A stretch of DNA of 39,919 nt, taken from the NCBI GenBank assembly GCA_016235085.1, contig JACRMA010000089.1:1-39919 (forward strand), in the 5' to 3' direction. Positions 28,132 through 38,470 of the stretch are shown here, piece after piece; within the stretch, counting starts at the first letter, position 1, and each line of letters starts with the position of its first letter. The position numbers and the translations under genes were made by a program. The stretch is from Candidatus Zixiibacteriota bacterium. Its GTDB lineage: Bacteria > Zixibacteria > MSB-5A5 > WJJR01. The notes under the pieces are model-generated. The model saw only the letters and a program-made list of their open reading frames with translations. It was not told where the DNA came from and made no database searches.

Positions 28132-29106
28132 CTAAAGCCCCGCCGAAGGAACAACTATTATGCCGCCGTGCGTGAGGGCGAGATGACTGCCGTCAGGCGA
28201 ATACGATGGGCCGTCGAAACAACATGGGAGTTGGTCAGATCCGAGGTAGAGCGGCTGAGGAGTTCCGCCTGAGGCGGGCACTGTCCAGATCGTCTTGTTG
28301 TAAGGGGCTCGCAGGCTGAGCTGAACAAACGCGATAGTCTGGCCATCTGGAGACCAGGTGCAGTCCTCACATATCATTGTGTCTGCGGTTGCGCGTGTGA
28401 CAATTCGAGTGATGGACGTATCACTGACACTGCGAACGCGAAGAAACTGGTCATAGAGACCTTCACCTCGCGACGCGTAGGCGATCCACTGCCCGTCTGG
28501 TGACCAGGACATTCGGAAGGCGGAGCCCGCTTGGTCCACGGCCAAGACTCGCGGGTCTCCGCCCTCGGCAGGCATGATTGCGATCACTTCCCGATAGTCG
28601 TCCCCGATAGGATAAGAGAACTCGTAGTAGGCGATCCATCGGCCATCTGGTGACCAATGTGGTTGGGTTTCTGTTCCAAGGAGATTCGAAGTGACGCGCT
28701 CCGGTTTGCCTCCTGTTGCTGGATACCTCCAGAGATCAGCGTCTTCATCTGAGGCGGGCCAGTCCCTTGCTTTGCCCGAAAAGAGGATCCAATGCCCATC
28801 CGGTGACCACGATGGTTCTTCATCCCACCAGTCATGGCTGGGAGGGATGTTGTCGGGAGGAATCGTCAGCATTGTCACTGAACTATCGACGAGGCTCAGT
28901 ATGAGAATGTGATCCCCCTCGTTCGAGGCGATCTTTGTTCCATCTGGGCTCCAACTCGCGTCGTACCCGGGACCAACATATCTGATCTGAGATGAGCTGT
29001 CTGTGCCGCCGTCAACCGGCCCCGAAGCCTTCTTGTCGCCACAGGACGCCAGGAGTGAAGTCCCAACGAAGAGAGTGAGAACAGCGCGTGAACTTAGCTT
29101 CATCAA
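28132..29106 (-). CDS. TolB/WD40-like beta-propeller lipoprotein
   Basis: Lipobox LLASCGDKK; repeated WSPDG motifs (SWSPDGTKIAS, SWSPDGHWILF, HWSPDGRWIAY, TWSPDGQTIAF). Confidence 0.88.
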   Translation of the reverse strand: MMKLSSRAVLTLFVGTSLLASCGDKKASGPVDGGTDSSSQIRYVGPGYDASWSPDGTKIASNEGDHILILSLVDSSVTMLTIPPDNIPPSHDWWDEEPSWSPDGHWILFSGKARDWPASDEDADLWRYPATGGKPERVTSNLLGTETQPHWSPDGRWIAYYEFSYPIGDDYREVIAIMPAEGGDPRVLAVDQAGSAFRMSWSPDGQWIAYASRGEGLYDQFLRVRSVSDTSITRIVTRATADTMICEDCTWSPDGQTIAFVQLSLRAPYNKTIWTVPASGGTPQPLYLGSDQLPCCFDGPSYSPDGSHLALTHGGIIVVPSAGL

Positions 29107-29586
29107 GTACTCCTTCCCCAGCTCCTCGATTAATCGTCAGTTTCGATGTTTGGAGAAATCGATACCACGTAAATGATAAATCAAAGTGGTGCAGATCGCA
29201 ATCGCGATGGAGCCAGGAGTTTCGGCGAGAGATCCGTCACACTTGGTACAGGGCCTGGCCTGGAACTCTCGGAAATATTGACTTGATGGCGATCAATCGC
29301 GCTTGTACGACTCGCAAGTCCAGTGATGGAAAGCGTTTCTTTGCGTGTTTGATTGGCTCAGCCCGAGGGCAGAAACATCTCATCCGGCCACCGGCAATGC
29401 GACTCCGGCGCAAGGTAGTTATCGGGCGGTACCGCTCCTAATAGATGTATTTCCGTCCGATTTCGTAAAAAAACCGCATCCCCGCTTGAAACCAAAGGGC
29501 CTCCGTCCGATAAAAGGAAGAGAGCACGGCGAGGGGGGGGACACCCATCGCAACAATGGAGTGGTTTTCGGGAAAGGATGCCCGTA

Positions 29587-31293
29587 ATGCATCGTTTGCG
29601 TGTCTTGCCCATTGGATCGGGCTGCCTTCTGGGATTACTGGTTCTCTGCAGTTCGGGGATTTTCTTCCGCGCGAACGCCATGCCGCCGTACCCTGGCGAC
29701 AGTGCGCATGCGATCACCCCCGGACTCAGCGCCGGCGTTGATCTGTATTCTCAAATGAGCGCGTCGTTTGCGGCACGCGGTATCGATCAGCCCGACGGCG
29801 GCCTGGCGACCGGTATCCGACGGGTTGGCAACTTCAACATCCTGGCGATTTGTGTTGACTTCCCCGATAAGCCGGCCTCAGTTCCGGCGCTCGAGTTCGA
29901 CACCCTGATTTTCGGCGATGTCCCCGGTTCGGTGCGCGATTTCTACCACGAAATCACCTACCGTACTTTGACGATCACCACCGTGAATCTGCCGTCTTCC
30001 CTCGGGTGGCATCATCTCGACAGCAGCTACTCAAGCTACGTCAATGCGGACTATGGGATGGGCATCTACCCTCACAATACACAAAAGCTATGCGAAGACC
30101 TGGTCGACAAAGTCGATTCGTGCGTCAACTTCGCGGACTACGACAACGACGGGGACAAGTTCGTCGATGGAGTCATCATCGTTCACCCCGGCCGTGGGGC
30201 GGAATTCACCTTCTCCACCAATGATATCTGGTCCCACAAGTGGGGCATCATGCCACGCCTGCGCGATGGCGTCTACGTCAGCTCGTTCACGATCCAGCCG
30301 GAGTTCTGGAACCGTCCCGGTGACATAACGATTGGGGTTTTTGCCCACGAGATCGGTCATCTCCTGGGTCTGCCCGATCTTTACGACTTGGACGGCAGTT
30401 CACGCGGTGTAGGCAAGTGGTCGCTCATGGCCTCGGGCGCCTGGAATGGACGTCTGGGAAATTCACCCGCCCACCTTGACGCCTGGTGCAAGTCTCAGCT
30501 CGGAATCATCATGCCACTGGATGTGACGGCCAGCCTGAGCGGAGCGATCGTTCCTGCGACCGAGCCTCAGGGCTTTGCCTACCGGCTGCCTATCGACGGC
30601 ACGGGAGGACGGGAGTACTTTCTTGTGGAGAACCGGCAGAAGCTGGGTTACGATTCCGCGCTTCCAGGATCGGGGTTGCTCATCTGGCGTATCGATGAAA
30701 GCCGCATGTCGAACATGTCCGAGTGGTACCCAGGTCATACGACCAATGGGAATTACCTCGTGGCGCTGGAGCAGGCCGATAATCTATGGCAGATGGAAAA
30801 GAACATCAACTTGGGTGATTCCACTGATCCCTACCCGGGTCCAGCGAGCACCGCGACATTCTCCGCCCCGACGTCACCCAGCTCCAACGCGTACTCCGGT
30901 GCGCCGAGTTACGTGACCGTGACCAATATCTCAGCATCGGCCTTGTCGATGTCGTGCGATCTCACGGTTCCGCTGGTCACGGACGTGTTCGATGATATTG
31001 CCCCGGGGAGCATTCGATATGCTCTCGATCTGACGAACATGCCGAATCCGTTCAACCCGTCAACAGTGATCCGGTTTGTTACCGATGGACGCAAGTGGGT
31101 CACCGTGTCGGTCTACGACATCCTCGGCCGGCTTGTGAACACTCTCTTTTCCGGTAACGCGGACTCTGGAACGCATGAACTTGTGTGGAACGGTGACAAC
31201 AAGTCGGGTCAGCCACTTGCCTCCGGAGTCTACTTCGCCCGCATGAGCTCAGGCGCCCAGACCCTTTCGCACAAGATGTTGCTGGTTCGTTAG
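29587..31293 (+). CDS. M6-family metalloprotease with C-terminal FlgD/T9SS-like domain
   Basis: HEIGHLLGLPDLYDLDGSSRGVGKWSLMASGAW; C-terminal NMPNPFNPSTVIRF...VYDILGRLVNTLF...GVYFARMSSGAQTLSHKMLLVR; GGAAAGG upstream. Confidence 0.9.
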   Translation: MHRLRVLPIGSGCLLGLLVLCSSGIFFRANAMPPYPGDSAHAITPGLSAGVDLYSQMSASFAARGIDQPDGGLATGIRRVGNFNILAICVDFPDKPASVPALEFDTLIFGDVPGSVRDFYHEITYRTLTITTVNLPSSLGWHHLDSSYSSYVNADYGMGIYPHNTQKLCEDLVDKVDSCVNFADYDNDGDKFVDGVIIVHPGRGAEFTFSTNDIWSHKWGIMPRLRDGVYVSSFTIQPEFWNRPGDITIGVFAHEIGHLLGLPDLYDLDGSSRGVGKWSLMASGAWNGRLGNSPAHLDAWCKSQLGIIMPLDVTASLSGAIVPATEPQGFAYRLPIDGTGGREYFLVENRQKLGYDSALPGSGLLIWRIDESRMSNMSEWYPGHTTNGNYLVALEQADNLWQMEKNINLGDSTDPYPGPASTATFSAPTSPSSNAYSGAPSYVTVTNISASALSMSCDLTVPLVTDVFDDIAPGSIRYALDLTNMPNPFNPSTVIRFVTDGRKWVTVSVYDILGRLVNTLFSGNADSGTHELVWNGDNKSGQPLASGVYFARMSSGAQTLSHKMLLVR

Positions 31294-31375
31294 TGCGACA
31301 GCCCGTTCGCGGCAACGCAGCTCTCGGTGTGGAGCGATCCTCACCATCGCGTTCCGGCCGGAATGTGCCGGCGGC

Positions 31376-32557
31376 TTATGGAGGGGGAGCTGGCCCGCCA
31401 CTGAACGTGTACTCAAGCAAGTAGACAAGATCGAAGACGTCGATGATGTGATCCGGATCGCCATCGACATTGCCGGCTTCATCCACCGGAAGAGGCGACG
31501 GTCCGCCGCTGAAGATGAATTCGATCAAATACGCACTGTCAAAGACATCGATCGAACCATCGAGATTCACGTCACCCCGCGTGAACGCTTGCCCCTCGTA
31601 ATGGAAACCGGTCGTCAGCGGTGAGGAGGCCACTCCGGACGACGTGTTGGTCACGACGACACCGGCAAACCCCGGCGACCCCGCCGGTACAGTGCAGGTC
31701 AGGGAGACCGGTGACTGCACGGCAACGTCAGTGGCCGCGATTCCGCGAAACGTCACGGACGCGCCGGCGACGTCGAAGTTTGTCCCGCAGATCGTGACCG
31801 AATACCCGCCGGCGGGTGCGCCGGAATCCGGCATGACCGCTGCCACGGCCGGCGCGTTCGCCACCGATGCGAGTGCGGATGACGTGGCCGAGTGCGCGGA
31901 AAAATTGCCCGACGAATTCTGGGCGATGAGGACATACGTGTAATCGCTAATCCCATCCGACGTGCTATCCACGAAGAACGAATCAGCCACACCGAGATTG
32001 GCCAGAGATCCCAGCGGATCATCGATACGCCGGAACACGCCGGCATTCGACGTGACCCGCCGGTAAACGTGGCAGGTCATTCCCGGCTGTGAATTCCAAC
32101 TGAGATTGATCCGTCGCGCGGATGTCACCTGCGCCACCAGTCCGGCCGGCCGCGCCGGGAAACTTCCCGCCGCCAGCAGGATGTTCTCCTGCTGAAAGGA
32201 ATTGGCCGGAACCGTCTTGGAGAGGTGAAGCGCCTGTCCATTGGAGACGTTGACGAAAAAGTAATCATATGGAATGCCGGCAGCGTGACTGGTGTAATTC
32301 TGGAAGTCGTCGAACCAGTTGGTGCCGTCGTAGCCGGCGCCCGTGTTGGTTTCGATCCGGATTTCCTGGTCGCTGTGATTGAGAAATCCCATCCAGAAAA
32401 GATCGGTTGCCGGGGGACTCACCAGATTCGTGCCCTGCACGACCCCATAGATGTTCCCCTGCGCGTGAACCGATGACGCGACGGTCGAAATTCCAAGCAA
32501 CGGCCCAATCGACAAGCACAACCGTGCCAGCAACGAGCGGGGTATACAACTTCTCAC
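31376..32557 (-). CDS. secreted protein with FN3-like, IPT/TIG and C-terminal dockerin-like region
   Basis: TIG: PAVAAVMPDSGAPAGGYSVTICGTNFDVAGASVTFRGIAAT; C-terminal GDVNLDGSIDVFDSAYLIEFIFSGGP and IIDVFDLVYLLEYTFSGGP. Confidence 0.85.
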   Translation of the reverse strand: MRSCIPRSLLARLCLSIGPLLGISTVASSVHAQGNIYGVVQGTNLVSPPATDLFWMGFLNHSDQEIRIETNTGAGYDGTNWFDDFQNYTSHAAGIPYDYFFVNVSNGQALHLSKTVPANSFQQENILLAAGSFPARPAGLVAQVTSARRINLSWNSQPGMTCHVYRRVTSNAGVFRRIDDPLGSLANLGVADSFFVDSTSDGISDYTYVLIAQNSSGNFSAHSATSSALASVANAPAVAAVMPDSGAPAGGYSVTICGTNFDVAGASVTFRGIAATDVAVQSPVSLTCTVPAGSPGFAGVVVTNTSSGVASSPLTTGFHYEGQAFTRGDVNLDGSIDVFDSAYLIEFIFSGGPSPLPVDEAGNVDGDPDHIIDVFDLVYLLEYTFSGGPAPPP

Positions 32558-32740
32558 AACCGTACATCCTTCCAGCCCGGTCCCGCACCACCGGGGCAGG
32601 GGCTACATCTTCCTATCGGCAAGATAACCGAAATCGGCGGATTGACAAGAGGGGGAGGGGGTGACTTTGAACGCGAGTTCACGGGCTCGCGATGATCGAC
32701 TGGAAGGCGGCAAGCCGCCTAACCTTCTGCGACGCATACA

Positions 32741-32806
32741 CGATGTCATGCTGAGTGACACCGCCACGATGTCATGCTGAGCGACCGCAGGGAGCGAAGC
32801 ATCTGC
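32741..32806. repeat. interspersed repeat with tandem gatgtcatgctgag units
   Basis: cgatgtcatgctgagtgacaccgccacgatgtcatgctgagcgaccgcagggagcgaagcatctgc. Confidence 0.55.
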
Positions 32807-32852
32807 AGTTCTCTGTCAAAGCGCGGCGCTGTCACATTTCTGGGGCCCGCGC

Positions 32853-33593
32853 TCAGTTCAACGGCACCCAGTTCTCCAAATTGCCTGTCGTGATAAACTG
32901 TTCCCCAGAGCACGTCAGCGAATCGGCGTCCCGCTCCGCTTTTGTGATTATGAGCTGGCTGCGGGAGACGACACCACGCGAGACATACGTTTGAAACAGC
33001 TCATCGGTCATGACGTCGAAATACGAAACCAACCGCCATCCATTCGGCGTCGCCACGCGCACCGCGATGTCCGACATGGCTTCGTCTCCACCATGATGTC
33101 CCAGTACCTGCCCCTCGGAAACCTTGTCGCCCTCGAGGAGGGTGGGAGAGATGCCCACGTGGAAGATGCGGAATTCGAACGCTGGGTACGCGTCCGAGCC
33201 GATCCAGATCTGTATTCCAGTGAACTCGGGCATCAGCCGTGTCACCGTTCCCGCGATCGGCGACCGGATCGGAATCGTCGTCCACGAAGGATTGTGTGAC
33301 CATCCTGGGTCGCCGCCTTTGGGCCAGAAGTAATGTTTCATGCTCCGGCAATGCTCCAGGTGGTCGTCATGTGTGTAGTCGTGACCATACGCGGAACGGA
33401 AGCACGATATCCGGTCGATGGCGCCAAGATCGGTGTAGTCCGTTTGGACAAACTTCGGAATTCCCTGAGTTTCGATGTCCCACTCGCCGTTCCCATTCGA
33501 ATTCGATGTGGATTTCTTGTGGCAACCGGCGAGCGCGAGTGGCACGATGATGGCCAGGGCGATCCAGTGTCTCACGTCGGCAAATCCTTCCAT
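32853..33593 (-). CDS. lipoprotein, possible M23/LytM-like fold
   Basis: Lipobox LALAGCHKK; IPIRSPIAGTVTRLMPEFTGIQIWIG...FRIFHVGISPTLLEGDKVSEGQVLGHHG resembles M23 strands; metal motifs not canonical. Confidence 0.5.
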   Translation of the reverse strand: MEGFADVRHWIALAIIVPLALAGCHKKSTSNSNGNGEWDIETQGIPKFVQTDYTDLGAIDRISCFRSAYGHDYTHDDHLEHCRSMKHYFWPKGGDPGWSHNPSWTTIPIRSPIAGTVTRLMPEFTGIQIWIGSDAYPAFEFRIFHVGISPTLLEGDKVSEGQVLGHHGGDEAMSDIAVRVATPNGWRLVSYFDVMTDELFQTYVSRGVVSRSQLIITKAERDADSLTCSGEQFITTGNLENWVPLN

Positions 33594-33728
33594 GCGTCTA
33601 CCCTCCGGGTCGGTGGAATCAGTCACACTTCTGTTACGTACCCGAGTTGACTAATAGACAATGGAATCTGGGCGCCCCAGCCAGCAGGCGGATATGGTGG
33701 CAGTTGAAGTCAGGGTCGGAGGGGAAGT

Positions 33729-34988
33729 CTACGGGCAGCCCGATGCCGGAGACGGGCCATTGCTGAAGGCGTACGCAATCACGGCAACCACATCAAACAC
33801 GTCGGTGGTTCCATTGGCATCGATATCGCACCGTTCGCGCGGGCACAGCGCATCCTGCGTGCAGGCTCCCCCGGCGAAGGCGCGATCGATGATCGCGACA
33901 ACGTCCAGAACGTCGATCTGGCCGTCGCCGGTTGCGTCCCCCTGGGAGAGGCACAGGCAGGGATCACAAGCATCTCCAATCCCATCATGATCGAGATCGT
34001 CCTGCCCCGGATTGAATGTTGTCGGGCAGTTGTCGGGCGAATTCGCAACGCCGTCGGCATCCCAGTCGGCGTTCGCAATTGTGGCCACGGTGGCCAGAGT
34101 GGCTTTAACCATCCGTGTGGCGTAGTCGAAATTCACGTACGACGTGCTGTCGTGGGTGGTGTGATGGACGCTGGAAAACAGGTGTTCAAAAACAAACAGC
34201 GCCTGATACCCGTTCAGGATGAAGGGATACTGATCCACGAGGTATGCCGCCGGGGCCGGATGCCCGGCGATTCCGAGTCGCGACCCGCCGCTGTCCGCCC
34301 AAATCTGCGCGAGCCGGGTGTCCTGGCCAAAGTACAGCCACGCCTCAGCGCTGTTCGGCAGATTGCCGATCATGTCGATGTTGAACATGGCGAGAATGCT
34401 GTCATGCCGCGCACCTGCTTCGTTAGCATAATGCGACGACCCGTACAGGCCCCACTCATGCGCGTCAAACGTTACAAACACAATCGTCGCACCAGTTTGC
34501 TGAGTGGCCAGCACACGCGCCAATTCCAGCACGCCGCAGACGCCGCTCCCGTTATCATCCGCACCGGGCGAGCCGGGGACAGCATCGTAATGCGCGCCGA
34601 CGACAATCTGCAGGTCGGGGCGAGTCGTGCCAAGTTTGGTGGCCACGACATTGTAACATGGCTTGTATCCGCCGAAGACAGATGCTGAGAATGAGTCGTT
34701 GTAAACAGAATCGTACCCAAAGGCCAGAAATCGTGAGTGTATCCAGTCGCGCGCCGCATAGATCGAATCGGTCCCGGCAACCCGTCCATTAAAAGCCTGT
34801 AGACGGTACAAACTGGCCGTGATCGAATCTTGTGCGACCAGCGCGATCAGCGAATCCAGGTTCGCCGTAGGCTGGCGGACGACAATAGCGCGTGCATCGA
34901 TTGCAGGTTCAAACGGAATCAGACTCAACAGATAAAATCCTGCGAAGGCAGGCAGCAAACGGAGAAGTTTCTTCGCTCTTCGGGCCAC
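33729..34988 (-). CDS. M28-family aminopeptidase-like protein with C-terminal dockerin-like region
   Basis: VVGAHYDAVPGSPGADDNGSGVCGVLELARVLA; DADGVANSPDNCPTTFNPGQDDLDHDGIGDACDPC; GDATGDGQIDVLDVVAIIDRAFAGG. GTG start chosen to avoid the tRNA. Confidence 0.88.
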   Translation of the reverse strand: MARRAKKLLRLLPAFAGFYLLSLIPFEPAIDARAIVVRQPTANLDSLIALVAQDSITASLYRLQAFNGRVAGTDSIYAARDWIHSRFLAFGYDSVYNDSFSASVFGGYKPCYNVVATKLGTTRPDLQIVVGAHYDAVPGSPGADDNGSGVCGVLELARVLATQQTGATIVFVTFDAHEWGLYGSSHYANEAGARHDSILAMFNIDMIGNLPNSAEAWLYFGQDTRLAQIWADSGGSRLGIAGHPAPAAYLVDQYPFILNGYQALFVFEHLFSSVHHTTHDSTSYVNFDYATRMVKATLATVATIANADWDADGVANSPDNCPTTFNPGQDDLDHDGIGDACDPCLCLSQGDATGDGQIDVLDVVAIIDRAFAGGACTQDALCPRERCDIDANGTTDVFDVVAVIAYAFSNGPSPASGCP

Positions 34989-35006
34989 GTTTCTGGATGT
35001 GTATAC

Positions 35007-35092
35007 TGCCGGAGGTCGGAATCGAACCGACACGGGATTTAGGTCCCACCGGATTTTGAGTCCGGCGCGTCTGCCAATTTCACCACTCCGGC
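35007..35092 (-). tRNA. tRNA-Leu (anticodon CAA)
   Basis: GCCGGAG...CTCCGGC acceptor arms, anticodon arm CCGGACTCAAAATCCGG, T arm with GGTTCGATTCC, long variable arm; CCA not encoded. Confidence 0.95.
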
Positions 35093-35232
35093 GTCGCTTG
35101 CGTCTTCGGCCACCGCAGACCCGGCCGCTGAAGACATCGAACGGATGCCAGAATAAAGATCACTCTGTGGCAAGTCAATGGTGTCTGACATTGCGTGATC
35201 GGATTGTGGTGCCGGGCTACGACTGACTTCTG

Positions 35233-37197
35233 TCAGGTGATGGCGTTGACCGCGGCGTCTTGATTGTCGGAGTGTTCTGCGACGGTCTCCCGAATTCGCT
35301 GTGCCGGCAGCGACACGACGAACACCGAGCCATCAGGTCCCGATTTCTCCAAGGTCAGATTGCCGCCGTGAAACACGGCAATCTTCTTGGCCAGTGGAAG
35401 CCCCAGTCCGGTCCCCATCTCTTTGGATGTAAAGAAGGGCCGGAAGATACGGTTGCGGTCACTCTCGGGAATGCCTGACCCATGATCGGCTATCTCAATT
35501 CGGAAGAATCCCTCCCGGTCTTGCCCCATTGTCCACTCACGATTCGCCTTCGCGCCACCGGGGAAAACGGCGCTGGTCATTGCCTCGATACTGTTCTGAA
35601 TGAGATTCACGAAGATTTGCCGGAGAAGGAGTGAATCGCCCATTACGTTGTGTGACATGGTATTAGCGCTCGCCAGATGAAGTGTCACGCGAATCTGCGA
35701 TTTGTGTGCCAAGGCCTCGGTTGCGGTGATGGAATCTTGGATGACTTCGGCCAGGTCGACCGGTTCTCGGTCCCCGGTCAGTGGCCGGGCGAATGACAGA
35801 AAACGCTCCAGCATCAGGGCCGTTTCTTCTGTCTCGCCGATCACCGAATCGGCCCATCCGGTTGACCGCGTGTCACCCCCGGTCATCTCGCGGAGGAGCT
35901 TCCCGTAGCCCAAAATCGCCGCCATCGAGTTACGGAGTTGGTGGGCCAGCCCCGCGGCCATCTCACCCAGATCAGCCAGCCGCTGATTCTCGGCGAGTTC
36001 GTCGTATAGCCGCTTGATCTCGGTGAGATCGGTCATCAGGACGCTGAGTCCGACCACCTCATCGAATTCATTGCGAATCAGCGACGTATTCACACCGAGA
36101 TATAGTGGGCCTTCCTCGCCCTTCCGCTCGATCCGCATTTCCCGCCGCGAGTACAACTGGCCGTCCCGAAGCCCCTCTTGGATGACCGCAACCATCTCCG
36201 GGTATAGACCTGCCGCCCGGTAGTCCTTGCCGGGCATCCCCGAGACATCTGTATGCAATGTGTGTTGCGACGCGCGATTTGCTTTCAGGATTGTGCCGTC
36301 ACGTCCCAGGATGAGAACGCCGGTGCTCATCGATGCGAGCATGTACTCGTTGAACCGTTCAATATTGCGGGCTCGCTTCTCCGATTTAACCGCCTGCTCG
36401 CGGCTGGTGTCCGCTTCCTCGATCAGGCGCCGTACCAGCACATCAAACGTGGAGATGACGTACTCCGGGTCATCGGCCGGATGGCCCGGCGCTTCCGGGA
36501 GGAGCCCGCTGGCGACAAGCGCCGACGCACGCTGGCGCATGTCGCGGAAGGGAAGAAGCACGATGCGGTGAAACAGCAGCGCGAAGAGGACGAACGCCGC
36601 CACGATAAATCCGCGCACCCAGAGTTCCAGCCGGAACTGGCGTCTGAGCGCCCCAAGTCCGGGTGCGGCAACACCCGCACACAATTGCGCCGGTAGTCCG
36701 TCGATGGCTCCCTGAATTGTCAGATACTTCCAATACTCGCCATCGGCGCCCCATCCGCTTTCCGGCGTCTGCGGTTTGTCCTCAAACCGTCCCTGGGCTG
36801 TATGCGCCGCTTCTGCGCCCGATGTGCGTATGACATTCCAACGGACAGCGCCACCGTCCGACCGGGGATACGCCACAATCAGATCACCGAGATCGGCTTC
36901 CCGTGCCAGTGTTGCCAGCTCCGTGGGGGTCATCGGTGTGGCGGGAGTTGACGCGTGATGCCGGCTGATGATATCGAGCGCGGCGTTGAGTTTTCCGGTT
37001 ACCCGTGCATCCTCGCGGCGCACAATTCGGTCCAAAAGGAAAATGCCGGAGACATTGCTGGCCGCCACCAGAACGATGAGGAAGAAGAATATCTCCCGCA
37101 CATGCCGTGAGAACGCAATCGGTTTGCTGCCTGTGGCCGGCGAGAGGCTCGTTTGGCCCCGCTTTGAAGTCTTTTTCGTTGAAAGTCTGTCTAACAT
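35233..37197 (-). CDS. PAS-containing sensor histidine kinase
   Basis: MAAGLAHQLRNSMAAILGYGKLL H-box; HATPase IADHGSGIPESDRNRIFRPFFTSKEMGTGLGLPLAKKIAVFHGG; two TM segments and a PAS-like region. Confidence 0.93.
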   Translation of the reverse strand: MLDRLSTKKTSKRGQTSLSPATGSKPIAFSRHVREIFFFLIVLVAASNVSGIFLLDRIVRREDARVTGKLNAALDIISRHHASTPATPMTPTELATLAREADLGDLIVAYPRSDGGAVRWNVIRTSGAEAAHTAQGRFEDKPQTPESGWGADGEYWKYLTIQGAIDGLPAQLCAGVAAPGLGALRRQFRLELWVRGFIVAAFVLFALLFHRIVLLPFRDMRQRASALVASGLLPEAPGHPADDPEYVISTFDVLVRRLIEEADTSREQAVKSEKRARNIERFNEYMLASMSTGVLILGRDGTILKANRASQHTLHTDVSGMPGKDYRAAGLYPEMVAVIQEGLRDGQLYSRREMRIERKGEEGPLYLGVNTSLIRNEFDEVVGLSVLMTDLTEIKRLYDELAENQRLADLGEMAAGLAHQLRNSMAAILGYGKLLREMTGGDTRSTGWADSVIGETEETALMLERFLSFARPLTGDREPVDLAEVIQDSITATEALAHKSQIRVTLHLASANTMSHNVMGDSLLLRQIFVNLIQNSIEAMTSAVFPGGAKANREWTMGQDREGFFRIEIADHGSGIPESDRNRIFRPFFTSKEMGTGLGLPLAKKIAVFHGGNLTLEKSGPDGSVFVVSLPAQRIRETVAEHSDNQDAAVNAIT

Positions 37198-37387
37198 GCT
37201 CCACCGGCTGCGGAATACGCCCGTCCATTGATCCGCGCGGGGTCGTCCATGCTCCCGATCGTTTGACAGGAGCATTCGGGCAACATCCACCCGCTCAGTC
37301 CAACGCCCATTCACATCAGCACTGGACTAATCACATGGCCCATTATAGATTATCGGTAGTACTGGGCGGCTATTGACCTGCGGAATC

Positions 37388-37975
37388 ATGGCAACCGACA
37401 CGGGAAAGGAATTCTCGGTAACGGGCGATCCATCGGACGAATCCCCTGGTGGCTCCGGTTTGGTCGCCCGCTGGCGGCGCCTCCCGCCGGCCGTACGATT
37501 CGTGATTCTCTTCGTGCTGACGCTCGGAGTTCTGTCGCTCATCTACCCGCCCCTCTCGATTCGCTACAATGATCAGATGATGCAGTTCATGGCCGGCACC
37601 GCTTCTGTGGTTGGCTTGGGACTTCGGTTGTTTGGTGTCAACGCCACGGTCGATGGCCGGTTCATCGTGGCACCGGGAATCTCAGTCGAGGTGATCGAGG
37701 AGTGCACCGGCGCTTACGAAGTGATCATCTTCTGGGCGGCGGTCGTCGCATTCCCCGCGCGGTGGCGTGCCAGGCTGATTGGCGTACTCGGCGGAATGAT
37801 CGCTCTGCTTTTTATCAATATCTTGCGCATGATGTTTCTCGTCGCCGTCGGGGGGCGATGGCCGGGATCATTTGATTTCATGCATATCTATTTCTGGCAG
37901 GCCACACTGATTCTGATGATTGTCAGTGTCTGGATTCTTTGGATCAAACTGGTTGCGAGCCGTCCGTCACGGTGA
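37388..37975 (+). CDS. exosortase/archaeosortase-family transmembrane protein
   Basis: VIEECTGAYEVIIFWAAVVAFPARWRARLIGVLGGMIALLFINILRMMFLVAV...FDFMHIYFWQ; Cys, Arg and His motifs of the family. Confidence 0.82.
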   Translation: MATDTGKEFSVTGDPSDESPGGSGLVARWRRLPPAVRFVILFVLTLGVLSLIYPPLSIRYNDQMMQFMAGTASVVGLGLRLFGVNATVDGRFIVAPGISVEVIEECTGAYEVIIFWAAVVAFPARWRARLIGVLGGMIALLFINILRMMFLVAVGGRWPGSFDFMHIYFWQATLILMIVSVWILWIKLVASRPSR

Positions 37976-37987
37976 TCAGACTCCGGC

Positions 37988-38470
37988 ATGTGGAAGACAT
38001 TACTGTGGTTTCTGGTGCGCCTTTCCGTGGTTTCGGTAGGGCTTTACATCGTGTGGGAGTGGCAGGGGCGGTTTGAGTACACGCTCTTGTTCCGGACGGT
38101 TGCGCTCCCCGTGTACGGCGTGTTCGGGATTCAGCCCAATTCGCTTCGTGATGCGGCGGATGTCATCCTGGACCGCTTCTATAACATCCTGCCGTTTCTG
38201 AGTCTGATGGCGGCGATGTGGGGAATCAGTTGGAAACGGCGCCTGTGGGGCGCGTTGGCCGGGTTTGGCGGCATACTTGTCTGGCACATCTGTTTCACTC
38301 TGATCGTACGGGCAATCCTCATTGCCCATCAGCTCGATCCGACCGCCTACCGGCTTCTGTCACCGTGGTTCCTTTTCTCCGATGCCCTCCCGCTTCTCCT
38401 TTGGGTTGTCATCTGCCACCGTCCGCTGTTCGCCGCGCTGCAGTTGACCTCGCGACCGGTTGCGAAATGA
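37988..38470 (+). CDS. membrane protein, probably exosortase-associated
   Basis: Multi-TM protein 12 bp after the exosortase gene; its stop overlaps the next start (ATGA). Confidence 0.65.
   Translation: MWKTLLWFLVRLSVVSVGLYIVWEWQGRFEYTLLFRTVALPVYGVFGIQPNSLRDAADVILDRFYNILPFLSLMAAMWGISWKRRLWGALAGFGGILVWHICFTLIVRAILIAHQLDPTAYRLLSPWFLFSDALPLLLWVVICHRPLFAALQLTSRPVAK

Noticed and set aside
29107-29577. Small ORFs in the spacer before the M6 protease
   Set aside because: Overlapping in several frames with no start context or family signal.
34989-35033. ATG start of the M28 peptidase at 35033
   Set aside because: It lies inside the tRNA-Leu gene; the GTG at 34988 is a better start.
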